Below are positions 37,318 through 48,325 of a DNA stretch of 64,000 bases, piece by piece. Both the position numbers and the translations under genes were made by a program. Position 1 is the first letter of the stretch. The number at the start of each line of letters is the position of its first letter. Origin of the DNA: Polyodon spathula. Taxonomy: Eukaryota > Chordata > Actinopteri > Acipenseriformes > Polyodontidae. The DNA lies in contig NC_054540.1 of NCBI RefSeq assembly GCF_017654505.1, positions 40,791,554 to 40,855,553 on the forward strand, in the 5' to 3' direction. Under the pieces are notes generated by a model that was not told the DNA's origin, searched no databases, and saw only the letters and a program-made list of their open reading frames with translations.

Positions 37318-38500
37318 AGGGAACTAGTCTACTTGGAGAAAAGATCCTCGAGCAGGTTCGGAAGCATTTAAAACTAGAAAGGAAGGGGGGAGAAATCAAC
37401 AAAAAAACAGAAGGGAGACCGCATCAAAACAAGAACAACAACTCAGGTAAGACAACCATTAAATGTATTTATCTAAATGCTAGAAGTATCAGAAACAAAA
37501 TTCTAGAACTTGAAGCTACTGCACTAACAGGTAACTATGATGTGATAGGTGTTACAGAAACGTGGTTATCTGAGAGTGATGGGGACGAATATAATATTTG
37601 TGGGTATACACTGTATAGGAAAGACAGGCAGGACAGACGAGGAGGAGGGGTAGCGCTATACATAAGAAACAGTCTTGAAGCCCAGGTGTTAAACCTGGAC
37701 AAAGAAAATAAAACCGAATCAATATGGGTCAGAATAACAGACAAAAATTCAAAAGGCATAATAATAGGAGCATGCTATAGACCGCCAGATTCAGACGGTG
37801 AGCACAATAATCTGTTATACAATGACATTAGAAACGTGTGTAGCAAAGGAGAAGCCATACTAATGGGGGATTTCAACTTCCCCCAAATAAAATGGGAAAA
37901 CCCGGTGGGTAGCGCGAAGGATGAAATAGAAATGGTGGAAATGACAAATGACTGCTTCCTAACACAATTTGTGAAGGCACCCACTAGAGGGGAGGCATGC
38001 CTTGATTTAGTCTTTTCAAATAACGAAGATAGAATAACTAAAACAGAGGTCAGAGAACCACTGGCAAACTCAGACCACAACATGGTCTCATTTGAAGTGT
38101 TTTTTAAATCCTCAAAAGTAAAGACTAAAGCTAAGGTTTACAATTTTAGAAAAGCAAACTATGAAGGCATGAAACAGAGACTAACAGAAGTAGATTGGAG
38201 TAAAATAGAGAAAACACCCACAGAAAAAGGATGGTTGTTCTTCAAAAATGTAGTACTAGAGGCGCAAAACAATTACATCCCAAAAGTAGACAAATCTAAA
38301 TGTAAAACTAAATTGCCAAAATGGTTTAATAGATCAATTTAAAAAAAATATTCAGCGAAAAAAAGGCACTTTACAGAGCATTAAAAAAGGACCAAAAAGA
38401 AAGTACACCGAAAGCGTACACAGAACTGCAAATGCAAATCAAAAAGGAAGTTAGAAAGGCAAAGAAAAAGAGGAGAAATAGAAATGATCATTGCTAAAGG
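37318..38500 (+). mobile_element. CR1-clade LINE, 5' part, cut by the assembly gap
   Basis: The copy starts just inside the end of ORF1 (GTSLLGEKILEQ-encoding) and runs through the endonuclease into the RT N-terminal region, where the N run begins. It adjoins the retroviral leader. Confidence 0.88.
37542..38342 (+). pseudogene. CR1 ORF2 endonuclease part, ended by TAA
   Basis: A 266-residue frame contains the apurinic-type endonuclease: TETWLSESD, CYRPPDSDG, MGDFNFPQIKW and NSDHNMVSFE. The N-terminal end of the enzyme (VYLNARSIRNK-type block) lies upstream, at about 37460-37540. The frame stops at TAA (38340-38342) exactly after RSI, where the intact linker reads RSIKKNIQRK. An extra A downstream also shifts the frame. 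Confidence 0.88.
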
Positions 38501-39000
38501 NNNNNNNNNNNNNNNNNNNNNNNNNNNNNNNNNNNNNNNNNNNNNNNNNNNNNNNNNNNNNNNNNNNNNNNNNNNNNNNNNNNNNNNNNNNNNNNNNNNN
38601 NNNNNNNNNNNNNNNNNNNNNNNNNNNNNNNNNNNNNNNNNNNNNNNNNNNNNNNNNNNNNNNNNNNNNNNNNNNNNNNNNNNNNNNNNNNNNNNNNNNN
38701 NNNNNNNNNNNNNNNNNNNNNNNNNNNNNNNNNNNNNNNNNNNNNNNNNNNNNNNNNNNNNNNNNNNNNNNNNNNNNNNNNNNNNNNNNNNNNNNNNNNN
38801 NNNNNNNNNNNNNNNNNNNNNNNNNNNNNNNNNNNNNNNNNNNNNNNNNNNNNNNNNNNNNNNNNNNNNNNNNNNNNNNNNNNNNNNNNNNNNNNNNNNN
38901 NNNNNNNNNNNNNNNNNNNNNNNNNNNNNNNNNNNNNNNNNNNNNNNNNNNNNNNNNNNNNNNNNNNNNNNNNNNNNNNNNNNNNNNNNNNNNNNNNNNN
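38501..39000. other. Assembly gap (500 N)
   Basis: Exactly 500 undetermined bases. The round number suggests a gap of unknown size. The duplication on either side suggests the join may not be real. Confidence 0.99.
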
Positions 39001-39570
39001 AACCTTATTATTCTGTCGTTGTTTACATGCTTTTTTACGTACCTCCCTCAACTTTTGTACAATATGTCTGTCTTTGTTTTCTCCAGACACATTCCATAAT
39101 TCCTGATATGCAGTCCGTGCATTTTTCAAACTTGATTCCAAATTACTTGTCTTTCTCTGACAATCTATCAGTCGTTGTTTTTGGGTTGCGTTTTCCTTAC
39201 GCATCTCTAATTGTTGTGTGGCAGCCAATTGCCTTTCAACCATGGAAGCACTTGTAACTGATTCTAATCGCTTAATTTCCTCATGCAAACCTTCATTTTC
39301 AACAGATAATTTCTTACAATTTTCCCTTGTAAAATCATATCTTGTTTTCAATTCTTCAATAGTTTGCCTCATTGCTCTTATGCAATTAGCCTGTTTCACT
39401 TTCTTACGCTTTTCTTTTCCATTCCGAGACACACATTCCTGCCCTATAGTATTGACTGGGTCATTACTGTCTTTTGTATAGGGTCCCTCCTTGTCATGTT
39501 TAAAAACATAGTCTATACTCCAGATTCTCCAGTCATCCATTCGATGATTGTCACGATTATTTTTTAACAT
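39001..39570 (-). pseudogene. Partial second copy of retroviral gag (N-terminal 190 codons)
   Basis: Starting at 39570 the frame repeats the first 190 residues of the gag at 36408, with a few changes (for example SND for SYD, and SVENEG for SIENEG). It enters the gap in the coiled-coil region. It is either an uncollapsed allele or part of a tandem duplication. Confidence 0.9.
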
Positions 39571-40471
39571 ATTTGGAGTTGATCAGACTCTCAACAAAAC
39601 ACAACACTAACAAAAAAAAAACTACTTTTTTTTAGTTTTGTCTTGTTGTTACCAATGTTCCGTGTTTAAAGCTATGCTTAAGGAAGCATAACATTTTATT
39701 TTGGTTTATTGCACATTTAATTTACACTTTTGTATGTGCTATTGGGCTTAACTGGAACTTATTGTCTGATTGTTCCTTATTTGTACCACCTAATGTGGAC
39801 AGTTAAATAAGAGACTTATCCTATTGCCCCCTTATCGTGACTTATAAACCAAACAGTACAAACAAAGACAAAACAAGTGTAACAAATCTTCTCAAAAACA
39901 AACATAAAACATAAATCCGAGTATGCCCGTACCTGTTGAGCAATACAAGTCCGTGTAACTAGTCCAATAAACTCTACTGGCACGTCATAACACTACACGA
40001 TTTACTCATGACTTTTTTTTTAGGATTCCAGAGGTCCTCTTTCATACCTAAAGTCCTAATAGTCAATACACTTTTAGTTAAGCAGTCTTAACTAATTGTG
40101 TCCTCAATGTACATGAATTATCAAGTAGTCAAAAGTCCTCTTTCATACTTTACCCTTGATTCTCACTACATTCTAAAAACTGCATATAAAACAAAAAACC
40201 AGTAACTACTCACCAATGTACGTGGTTATATGTTCGATCTGAAGTCCTGATTCAAAGATTCTCCACACCGTCTGAGCTGAAAGTAGAAACAGTCTCCTTC
40301 TGTCTGCTTTGTCCTGGTCCTCTTCATGGGATACAGGCTGGCAAAAAAGGTTTCTCCGTAATCAAGTATCAACCCCCTGGTATTTGGGGAAAAAAAAGTA
40401 TCAAGAAACAGTCCGCAGGTGGCTTGCCAATGAAGTAACTTAACAAAATAGATGGTGAGTAAGTAGATTCA
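39001..40471 (-). repeat. Right copy of the duplicated retroviral 5' region
   Basis: Gag start plus leader, matching 35839-37315. The leader includes the same donor and the primer-site-like sequence (here with tggcaagccacctgcgga). The junction with CR1 is at about 40472. Confidence 0.9.
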
Positions 40472-43400
40472 AGTGGACGAGGACTATCTGTATAGACGGG
40501 ATGGACTGCATTTAAATAACAAGGGAACTAGTCTACTTGGAGAAAAGATCCTCGAGCAGGTTCGGAAGCATTTAAACTAGAAAGGAAGGGGGGAGAAATC
40601 AACAAAAAAACAGAAGGGAGACCGCATCAAAACAAGAACAACAACTCAGGTAAGACAACCATTAAATGTATTTATCTAAATGCTAGAAGTATCAGAAACA
40701 AAATTCTAGAACTTGAAGCTACTGCACTAACAGGTAACTATGATGTGATAGGTGTTACAGAAACGTGGTTATCTGAGAGTGATGGGGACGAATATAATAT
40801 TTGTGGGTATACACTGTATAGGAAAGACAGGCAGGACAGACGAGGAGGAGGGGTAGCGCTATACATAAGAAACAGTCTTGAAGCCCAGGTGTTAAACCTG
40901 GACAAAGAAAATAAAACCGAATCAATATGGGTCAGAATAACAGACAAAAATTCAAAGGGCATAATAATAGGAGCATGCTATAGACCGCCAGATTCAGACG
41001 GTGAGCACAATAATCTGTTATACAATGACATTAGAAATGTGTGTAGCAAAGGAGAAGCCATACTAATGGGGGATTTCAACTTCCCCCAAATAAAATGGGA
41101 AAACCCGGTGGGTAGCGCGAAGGATGAAATAGAAATGGTGGAAATGACAAATGACTGCTTCCTAACACAATTTGTGAAGGCACCCACTAGAGGGGAGGCA
41201 TGCCTTGATTTAGTCTTTTCAAATAACGAAGATAGAATAACTAAAACAGAGGTCAGAGAACCACTGGCAAACTCAGACCACAACATGGTCTCATTTGAAG
41301 TGTTTTTTAAATCCTCAAAAGTAAAGACTAAAGCTAAGGTTTACAATTTTAGAAAAGCAAACTATGAAGGTATGAAACAGAGACTAACAGAAGTAGATTG
41401 GAGTAAAATAGAGAAAACACCCACAGAAGAAGGATGGTTGTTCTTCAAAAACGTAGTACTAGAGGCGCAAAACAATTATATCCCTAAAGTAGACAAATCT
41501 AAATGTAAAACTAAATTGCCAAAATGGTTTAATAGATCAATTTAAAAAAATATTCAGCGAAAAAAGGCACTTTACAGAGCATTAAAAAAGGACCAAAAAG
41601 AAAGTACACAGAAAGAGTACACAGAACTGCAAATGCAAGTCAAAAAAGGAAGTTAGAAAGGCCAAGAGAGAAATAGAAATGAACATTGCTAAGGGAGCTA
41701 AAACCAATTCCAAAATGTTTTTCCAATATTACAACAGCAAGAGAACATTCAAAGAGGAGATTAAATGTTTAAGAGATACAAATGGCAAAATCGTAGATGA
41801 AGAAAAAAAAATAGCAAATATGTTAAATGATTACTTTTCACAAGTTTTTACAAAGGAAGATACTGACAACATGCCCCACATGTCATCCAGTTCCTATCCA
41901 GTTTTAAATAACTTTAGCATAACTGAGGCAGAAGTGTTAAAGGGACTAGGAGCTCTTAAAATAAACAAATCCCCTGGGCCGGATGAGATCCTCCCAGTAG
42001 TACTCAAAGAAATGAAAGAAGTAATTTACAAACCGCTAACCAAGATCATGCAGCAGTCTCTTGACACAGGGGTTGTACCGACAGACTGGAAAATTGCAAA
42101 CGTAATACCGATCCACAAAAAGGGAAACAAAACTGAACCAGGTAACTACAGACCAGTAAGCCTGACTTCTATTATATGCAAACTTATGGAAACTATAATA
42201 AGATCCAAAATGGAAAATTACCTATATGGTAACAGGGTCCTGGGAGACAGTCAACATGGTTTTAGGAAAGGGAGATCGTGCCTAACTAACTTGCTTGATT
42301 TTTTTGAGGATGCAACATCGATAATGGATAATTGCAAAGCATATGACATGGTTTATTTAGATTTCCAGAAAGCTTTTGACAAAGTCCCGCACAAAAGATT
42401 AATTCTCAAACTGAACGCAGTTGGGATTCAAGGAAACACATGTACATGGATTAGGGAGTGGTTAACATGTAGAAAACAGAAAGTACTGATTAGAGGAAAA
42501 ACCTCAGAATGGAGTGTGGTAACCAGTGGTGTACCACAGGGATCAGTATTAGGTCCTCTGCTATTCCTAATCTACATTAATGATTTAGATTCTGGTATAG
42601 TAAGCAAACTTGTTAAATTTGCAGACGACACAAAAGTAGGAGGAGTGGCAAACACTGTTGCAGCAGCAAAGGTCATTCAAAATGATCTAGACAAGATTCA
42701 GAACTGGGCAGACACATGGCAAATGACATTTAATAGAGAAAAGTGTAAGGTACTGCACGCAGGAAATAAAAATGTACATTATAAATATCATATGGGAGAT
42801 ATTGAAATTGGAGAAGGAATCTATGAAAAAGACCTAGGAGTTTTTGTTGACTCAGAAATGTCTTCATCTAGGCAATGTGGGGAAGCTATAAAAAAGGCTA
42901 ACAAGATACTCGGATACATTGTGAAAAGTGTTGAATTTAAATCAAGGGAAGTAATGTTAAAACTGTACAATGCACTTGTAAGACCTCATCTTGAATATTG
43001 TGTGCAGTTCTGGTCACCTCGCTATAAAAAAGATATTGCTGCTCTAGAAAGAGTGCAAAGAAGAGCGACCAGAATTATTCCGGGCTTAAAAGGCATGTCA
43101 TATGCAGACAGGCTAAAAGAATTGAATCTGTTCAGTCTTGAACAAAGACGACTACGTGGCGACCTAATTCAAGCATTCAAAATTCTAAAAGGTATTGACA
43201 GTGTCGACCCAAGGGACTTTTTCAGCCTGAAAAAAGAAACAAGGACCAAGGGTCACAAATGGAGTTTAGAAAAAGGGGCATTCAGAACAGAAAATAGGAG
43301 GCACTTTTTTACACAGAGAATTGTGAGGGTCTGGAATCAACTCCCCAGTAATGTTGTTGAAGCTGACACCCTGGGATCCTTCAAGAAGCTGCTTGATGAG

Positions 43401-43500
43401 ATTTTGGGATCAATAAGCTACTAACAACCAAACGAGCAAGATGGGCCGAATGGCCTTCTCTCGTTTGTAAACTTTCTTATGTTTCTTATGTTTCTTAAGT
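40472..43500 (+). mobile_element. CR1-clade LINE, nearly complete ORF2 and 3' end
   Basis: The copy starts with the end of ORF1 (YLYRRDGLHLNNKG), then carries endonuclease, reverse transcriptase and the 3' tail. The tail is gatgggccgaatggcc, cgtttgtaaactttcttatg and reiterated tttcttatg. It is 5'-truncated where it joins the retroviral leader. Confidence 0.92.
40745..43424 (+). pseudogene. CR1 ORF2: endonuclease plus reverse transcriptase, two lesions
   Basis: The frame 40745-41545 (266 residues) holds most of the endonuclease (TETWLSESD, MGDFNFPQ, NSDHNM) and stops at the shared TAA (41543-41545). A one-base insertion in an A run near 41645 shifts the frame. The 581-residue frame 41679-43424 then carries the complete reverse transcriptase. 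It shows SPGPDEILP, NYRPVSLTSI, FQKAFDKVPH, SGVPQGSVLG, FADDTKVGG and the C-terminal domain ending LDEILGSISY. This is the longest RT frame of the family in the window. Confidence 0.92.
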
Positions 43501-44078
43501 CCTTTTCTTCAGTCAGTTGCCAGGTTTATTGAAATATGCAGGGAGTCTGGTCCCAGGTACAGGACAAAGAGAATACTCATCATTACAATGTTTGCATGAC
43601 ATTAAATACCCTTCTGTATAGATGGTCCACCTCCCCTTTCTCTGACACTTAACCAATTGCAAAGGTAATTTTAATTTATTGTGTGTGTGTGTCTGTGTGT
43701 GTAGGCTAGTGTGACAACATCTGAACTCAGTGCATTCTTCACACTCCTGGAGACAAAAGGTCCATACATCTGCCTTTTGTTATCTTCTTGCGACCCCTTT
43801 GATCCTAGTGGCATTATCTCTTTCGATCTCTCTGAAGTCTTTAGAGCCTGTGCTCATTGTAGTCCACAGCATTGTTATCTCGTTAGCTTGCAGTCATTGT
43901 TGGGCAAGAGCTTGTAGACGCAATGTCTCTATCAGTGGTTAGCAGTACATGCAATTTGAACCAAACAGTCTGCTATCTGCAATATTAGTCTCTTTTCAGA
44001 AAAGAACACCAGTATAGCTCTGCCAGTCCACGTGCGTAGCAAACTCCTAATCAATTCTCAGTCCATGTTTTCCAACAA
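43501..44078. other. Unassigned spacer with a short (GT)n
   Basis: A GT run lies at 43680-43704. The plus-strand frames (43711-43942) show no domain. Nothing else recognised. Confidence 0.4.
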
Positions 44079-44957
44079 TCTCTTAAACATTTAATCTCCT
44101 CTTTGAATGCTCTCTTGCTGTTGTAATATTGGAAAAACATTTTGGAATTGGTTTTAGCTCCCTTAGCAATGTTCATTTCTATTTCTCTCTTGGCCTTTCT
44201 AACTTCCTTTTTGACTTGCGTTTGCAGTTCCGTGTACTCTTTCTGCGTACTTTCTTTTTGGTCCATCCTTCTTCTGTGGGTGTTTTCTCTATTTTACTCC
44301 ACTCTACTTCTGTTAGTCTCTGTTTTCATACCTTCATAGTTTGCTTTTCTAAAATTGTAAACCTTAGCTTTAGTCTTTACATTTGGGGTTTTAAAAAACA
44401 CTTCAAATGAGACCATGTTGTGGTCTGAGTTTGCCAGTGGTTCTCTGACCTCTGTTTTAGTTATTCTGTCTTCGTTATTTGAAAAGACTAAATTGAGGCA
44501 TGCCTCCCCCTCTAGTCGGTGTCTTGACAAATTGCGTTAGGAAGCAGTCATTTGTCATTTCCACCATTTCAATTTCATCCTTCGTGCTACCCATCGGGTT
44601 TTCCTATTTTATATGGGGGAAATTGAAATCCCCCATTAGTATGGCTTCTCCTTTGCTACACGCATTTCTAATGTCATTGTATAACAGATTATTGTTCTCA
44701 CCGTCTGAATCTGGCGGTCTATAGCATGCTCCTATTATTATGCCCTTTGAATTTTTGTCCGTTATTCTGACCCATATTGATTCGGTTTTATTTTCTTTGT
44801 CCAGGTTTAACACCTGGGCTTCAAGACTGTTTCTTATGTATAGTGCTACCCCTCCTCCTCTTCTGTCCTGCCTGTCTTTCCTATATAGTGTATACCCACA
44901 AATATTATATTCTTCCCCATCACTCTCAGACAACCAAGTTTCAGTAACACCTATCAC
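44079..44957 (-). pseudogene. CR1 ORF2 start in the inverted half (endonuclease, RT start)
   Basis: The frames 44957-44604 (TETWLSESD, CYRPPDSDG, MGDFNFP), 44530-44294 (CLNLVFSNNEDR, NSDHNM) and 44266-44051 (KESTQKEYTELQ, KMFFQYYNSKR) carry the ORF2 N-terminal half. Frameshifts and an internal deletion near 44265 separate them. The first bases of ORF2 (VYLNARSIRNK-type) are at about 44960-45040. Confidence 0.85.
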
Positions 44958-45098
44958 ATCATAGTTACTTGTTAGTGCAGTAGCTTCAAGTTCTAGAATT
45001 TTGTTTCTGATACTTCTAGCATTTAGATAAATACATTTAATGGTTGTCTTACCTGAGTTGTTGTTCTGTTTTTTTGTTGATTTCTCCCCCCTTCCTTT

Positions 45099-46013
45099 CT
45101 AGTTTAAATGCTTCTGAACCTGCTCGAGGATCTTTTCTCCGAGTAGACTGGTTCCCTTGTTATTTAAGTGCAGTCCTTCCCGTCTATACAGATAGTCCTT
45201 GTTGTAGAATGTGGTCCAATGATCAAGATAGGTGAAGCCTTCCCATGTGCACCACGTCTTCAGCCATGCGTTATGATTAATTTCCAGCTGTCCATATGGT
45301 CCTTTGCAAGGTGCCGGTAGTCTTCCAGAAAATACCACAGTTTTGGTTTTCTCTTTTAATTTCCTTCCTAGCTCTCTTAATTTGTTTTGCAGGGATTTTG
45401 GTCTTTCTCTTCCAATGTTGTTTGTACCGATGTGGACGACTACTACTGGGTCGTCTCCTGTTCGTTCTAGGAGCCTGTCCACGTTCTCAGTGACGTGCTT
45501 GACCGAGGCTCCCGGAAGGCAGCACACTGTTGTAGTAAGGGGGTCCAAACTGCGAATTGAACTTGCTGTGTTTCTCAATATGGAGTCCCCAACAATCATG
45601 ACCTCCCTTCTTTTTGCTGTCTGGTCACCACTGTCAATAGGGTCCTGGATGTTGTTCCTTTCATTCTCTTGTTGTTGGTTCTGCTCATCAAAATTCTGAA
45701 GTGACTCAAATCTGTTGGTTGTTTTGATTTCTGGTGGTTGTGTTTGACGAAGTTTCTTTTTTTCCCTGCTTCTGCCTACCTGAACCCAGCTGTTCTGACC
45801 TTCTATCTCCCTGGTGGCTTTCAGTCTGTTAGGGGTGATGCAGACTTCCATGAATTGTGGGTGTGCCAGTTCCTCAAGATCCCGTTGCTGTCTCACTTCT
45901 TCCAGCTCAATTTCTAGCATACTCACTAGTTTATGCAAATCCTGGATCGTGCAGCACTTTACGCACACTTGGTTTAGCTCTGCTGGGTTTTCTCGGATTT
46001 CCCACATCAACAT
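45099..46013 (-). CDS. CR1 ORF1 with SGNH esterase domain, intact
   Basis: A 304-residue frame. The N-terminus has a Cys pair (CVKCC) and a coiled coil (HKLVSMLEIELEEVRQQRD), consistent with the zinc-finger-like start of CR1 ORF1. From about residue 136 it is a GDSL/SGNH hydrolase. Its motifs are MIVGDSILRN (catalytic Ser), a Gly block near LPGASVKHV, HIGTNNIG (Asn) and GLHLNNKG (His). CR1-clade elements are known to encode such an esterase, possibly for lipid contact. It is the only complete ORF1 in the window. Upstream, on the minus strand, lies a GC-rich 5' UTR (46014-46273). No lesion is visible, so this copy may be recent. Confidence 0.9.
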   Translation of the reverse strand: MLMWEIRENPAELNQVCVKCCTIQDLHKLVSMLEIELEEVRQQRDLEELAHPQFMEVCITPNRLKATREIEGQNSWVQVGRSREKKKLRQTQPPEIKTTNRFESLQNFDEQNQQQENERNNIQDPIDSGDQTAKRREVMIVGDSILRNTASSIRSLDPLTTTVCCLPGASVKHVTENVDRLLERTGDDPVVVVHIGTNNIGRERPKSLQNKLRELGRKLKEKTKTVVFSGRLPAPCKGPYGQLEINHNAWLKTWCTWEGFTYLDHWTTFYNKDYLYRREGLHLNNKGTSLLGEKILEQVQKHLN

Positions 46014-46273
46014 TTAAGTTTAGTTTCTTCTGCAGCCGTCAACCTGCTTTCAAACTGCTTCTAAACTGTTCTGTACTTTTCCACGCCTGTACTTCTCCCA
46101 CTCACTGTCACTTCCACTCGCTGTCGCTGGGAAGACTGCCTCGTTTAACTGCGTTGTTCTGCTGTGCTGTTTGCTCCTCCCCTCGCCCGTGTCTCAGAAC
46201 GGCGTTGAATTTGAATCAGCTGCTCCGAGTTTCAGCTTGTTTGTTATCAGAAAAACACACGCGGCTGTTTGAC
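46014..46273 (-). promoter_or_regulatory. CR1 5' UTR / internal promoter region
   Basis: GC-richer than its surroundings, directly upstream of the ORF1 start. CR1 transcription normally starts at the element's own 5' end, so this should contain the promoter. No specific motif was identified. Confidence 0.5.
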
Positions 46274-48074
46274 TTTGAAGGATGGTTGTTCTTCAGAAAT
46301 GTAGTACTAGAGGCACAAAACAATTACATCCCTAAAGTAGACAAATCTAAATGTAAAACTAAATTGCCAAAATGGTTTAATAGATCAATTTAAAAAAATA
46401 TTCAGTGAAAAAAGGCACTTTACAGAGCATTAAAAAAGGACCAAAAAGAAAGTACGCAGAAAGAGTACACAGAACTGCAAACGCAAGTCAAAAAGGAAGT
46501 TAGAAAGACCAAGAGAGAAATAGAAATGAACATTGCTAAGGGAGCTAAAACCAATTCCAAAATGTTTTTCCAATATTACAACAGCAAGAGAACATTCAAA
46601 GAGGAGATTAAATGTTTAAGAGATACAAATGGCAAAATCGTAGATGAAGAAAAAAAAAATAGCAAATATATTAAATGATTACTTTTCACAAGTTTTTACA
46701 AAGGAAGATACTGACATGCCCCACATGTCATCCAGTTCCTATCCAGTTTTAAATAACTTTACCATAACTGAGGCAGAAGTGTTAAAGGGACTAGGAGCTC
46801 TTAAAATAAACAAATCCCCTGGGCCGGATGAGATCCTCCCAGTAGTACTCAAAGAAATGAAAGAAGTAATTTACAAACCGCTAACCAAGATCATGCAGCA
46901 GTCTCTTGACACAGGGGTGGTACCAACAGACTGGAAAATTGCAAACGTAATACCGATCCACATAAAGGGAAATAAAACTGAACCAGGTAATTACAGACCA
47001 GTAAGCCTGACTTCTATTATATGCAAACTTATGGAAACTATAATAAGATCCAAAATGGAAAATTACCTATATGGTAACAGGGTCCTGGGAGACAGTCAAC
47101 ATGGTTTTAGGAAAGGGAGATCGTGTCTAACTAACTTGCTTGATTTTTTTGAGGATGCAACATTGATAATGGATAATTGCAAAGCATATGACATGGTTTA
47201 TTTAGATTTCCAGAAAGCTTTTGACAAAGTCCCACACAAAAGATTAATTCTCAAACTGAACGCAGTTGGGATTCAAGGAAACACATGTACATGGATTAGG
47301 GAGTGGTTAACATGTAGAAAACAGAAAGTACTGATTAGAGGAAAAACCTCAGAATGGAGTGTGGTAACCAGCGGTGTACCACAGGGATCAGTATTAGGTC
47401 CTCTGCTATTCCTAATCTACATTAATGATTTAGATTCTGGTATAGTAAGCAAACTTGTTAAATTTACAGACGACACAAAAGTAGGAGGAGTGACAAACAC
47501 TGTTGAAGCAGCAAAGGTCATTCAAAATGATCTAGACAAGATTCAGAACTGGGCAGACACATGGCAAGTGACATTTAATAGAGAAAAGTGTAAGGTACTG
47601 CACGCAGGAAATAAAAATGTACATTATAAATATCATATGGGAGATACTGAAATTGGAGAAGGAATCTATGAAAAAGACCCAAGAGTTTTTGTTGACTCAA
47701 AAGTGTCTTCATCTAGACAATGTGGGGAAGCTATAAAAAAGGCTAACAAGATGCTCGGATACATTGTGAAAAGTGTTGAATTTAAATCAAGGGAAGTAAT
47801 GTTAAAACTGTACAATGCACTAGTAAGACCTCATCTTGAATATTGTGTGCAGTTCTGGTCACCTCGCTATAAAAAAGATATTGCTGCTCTAGAAAGAGTG
47901 CAAAGAAGAGCGACCAGAATTATTCCGGGCTTAAAAGGCATGTCATATGCAGACAGGCTAAAAGAATTGAATCTGTTCAGTCTTGAACAAAGAAGACTAC
48001 GTGGCGACCTAATTCAAGCATTTAAAATTCTAAAAGGTATTGACATTTCGACCCAAGGGACTTTTTCAGCCTGA
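46274..48074 (+). pseudogene. CR1 ORF2 in the forward half (linker to RT C-terminus)
   Basis: It begins at GWLFFRNVVLEAQNN and meets the shared TAA after RSI (46391-46393). The long frame 46644-48074 (476 residues) carries the reverse transcriptase, including SPGPDEILP, NYRPVSLTSI, FQKAFDKVPH and SGVPQGSVLG. The catalytic block here reads KFTDDTK, so Ala is replaced by Thr but both Asp remain. A frameshift near 48045 replaces the normal C-terminus. Confidence 0.9.
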
Positions 48075-48325
48075 AAAAAGAAACAAGGACCAGGGGTCAC
48101 AAATGAAGATTAGACAAAGGGGCATTCGGAACAGAAAACTGTAGGCACTTTTTTACACAGAGAATTGTGAAGATCTGTAATCAACTCCCCAGTAATGTTG
48201 TTGAAGCTGATACCCTGGGATCCTTCAAGAAGCTGCTTGATGAGATTATTGGATCAATAAGCTACTAACAACCAAACGAGCAAGATGGGCCGAATGGCTT
48301 CCTCTCGTTTGTAAACTTTCTTATG

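Larger units (their letters stand above)
35839..38500. repeat. Left copy of a near-identical duplication flanking the gap
   Basis: From aaccttattattctgtcgtt at 35839 (gag) through the leader and into CR1, the sequence matches 39001 onward base for base with scattered differences. The right copy has about 45 bp of CR1 near 40480 that the left copy lacks. Confidence 0.9.
44079..48325 (+). mobile_element. CR1-clade LINE with inverted 5' half (twin-priming-like)
   Basis: The segment 46273-44079 is a CR1 in reverse orientation, running from its 5' UTR through ORF1 and the endonuclease to the start of RT. At about 46274 the sequence switches to a forward CR1, from the end of the endonuclease to the 3' tail near 48325. 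Together they form one near full-length element whose 5' half is inverted, with a few hundred bases represented in both halves. The minus half also has an internal deletion near 44265. Confidence 0.8.

Noticed and set aside
38484..39570. Long open frames spanning the N run (up to 358 codons)
   Set aside because: They are artefacts of undetermined bases; only the part from 39001 to 39570 is real sequence (retroviral gag).
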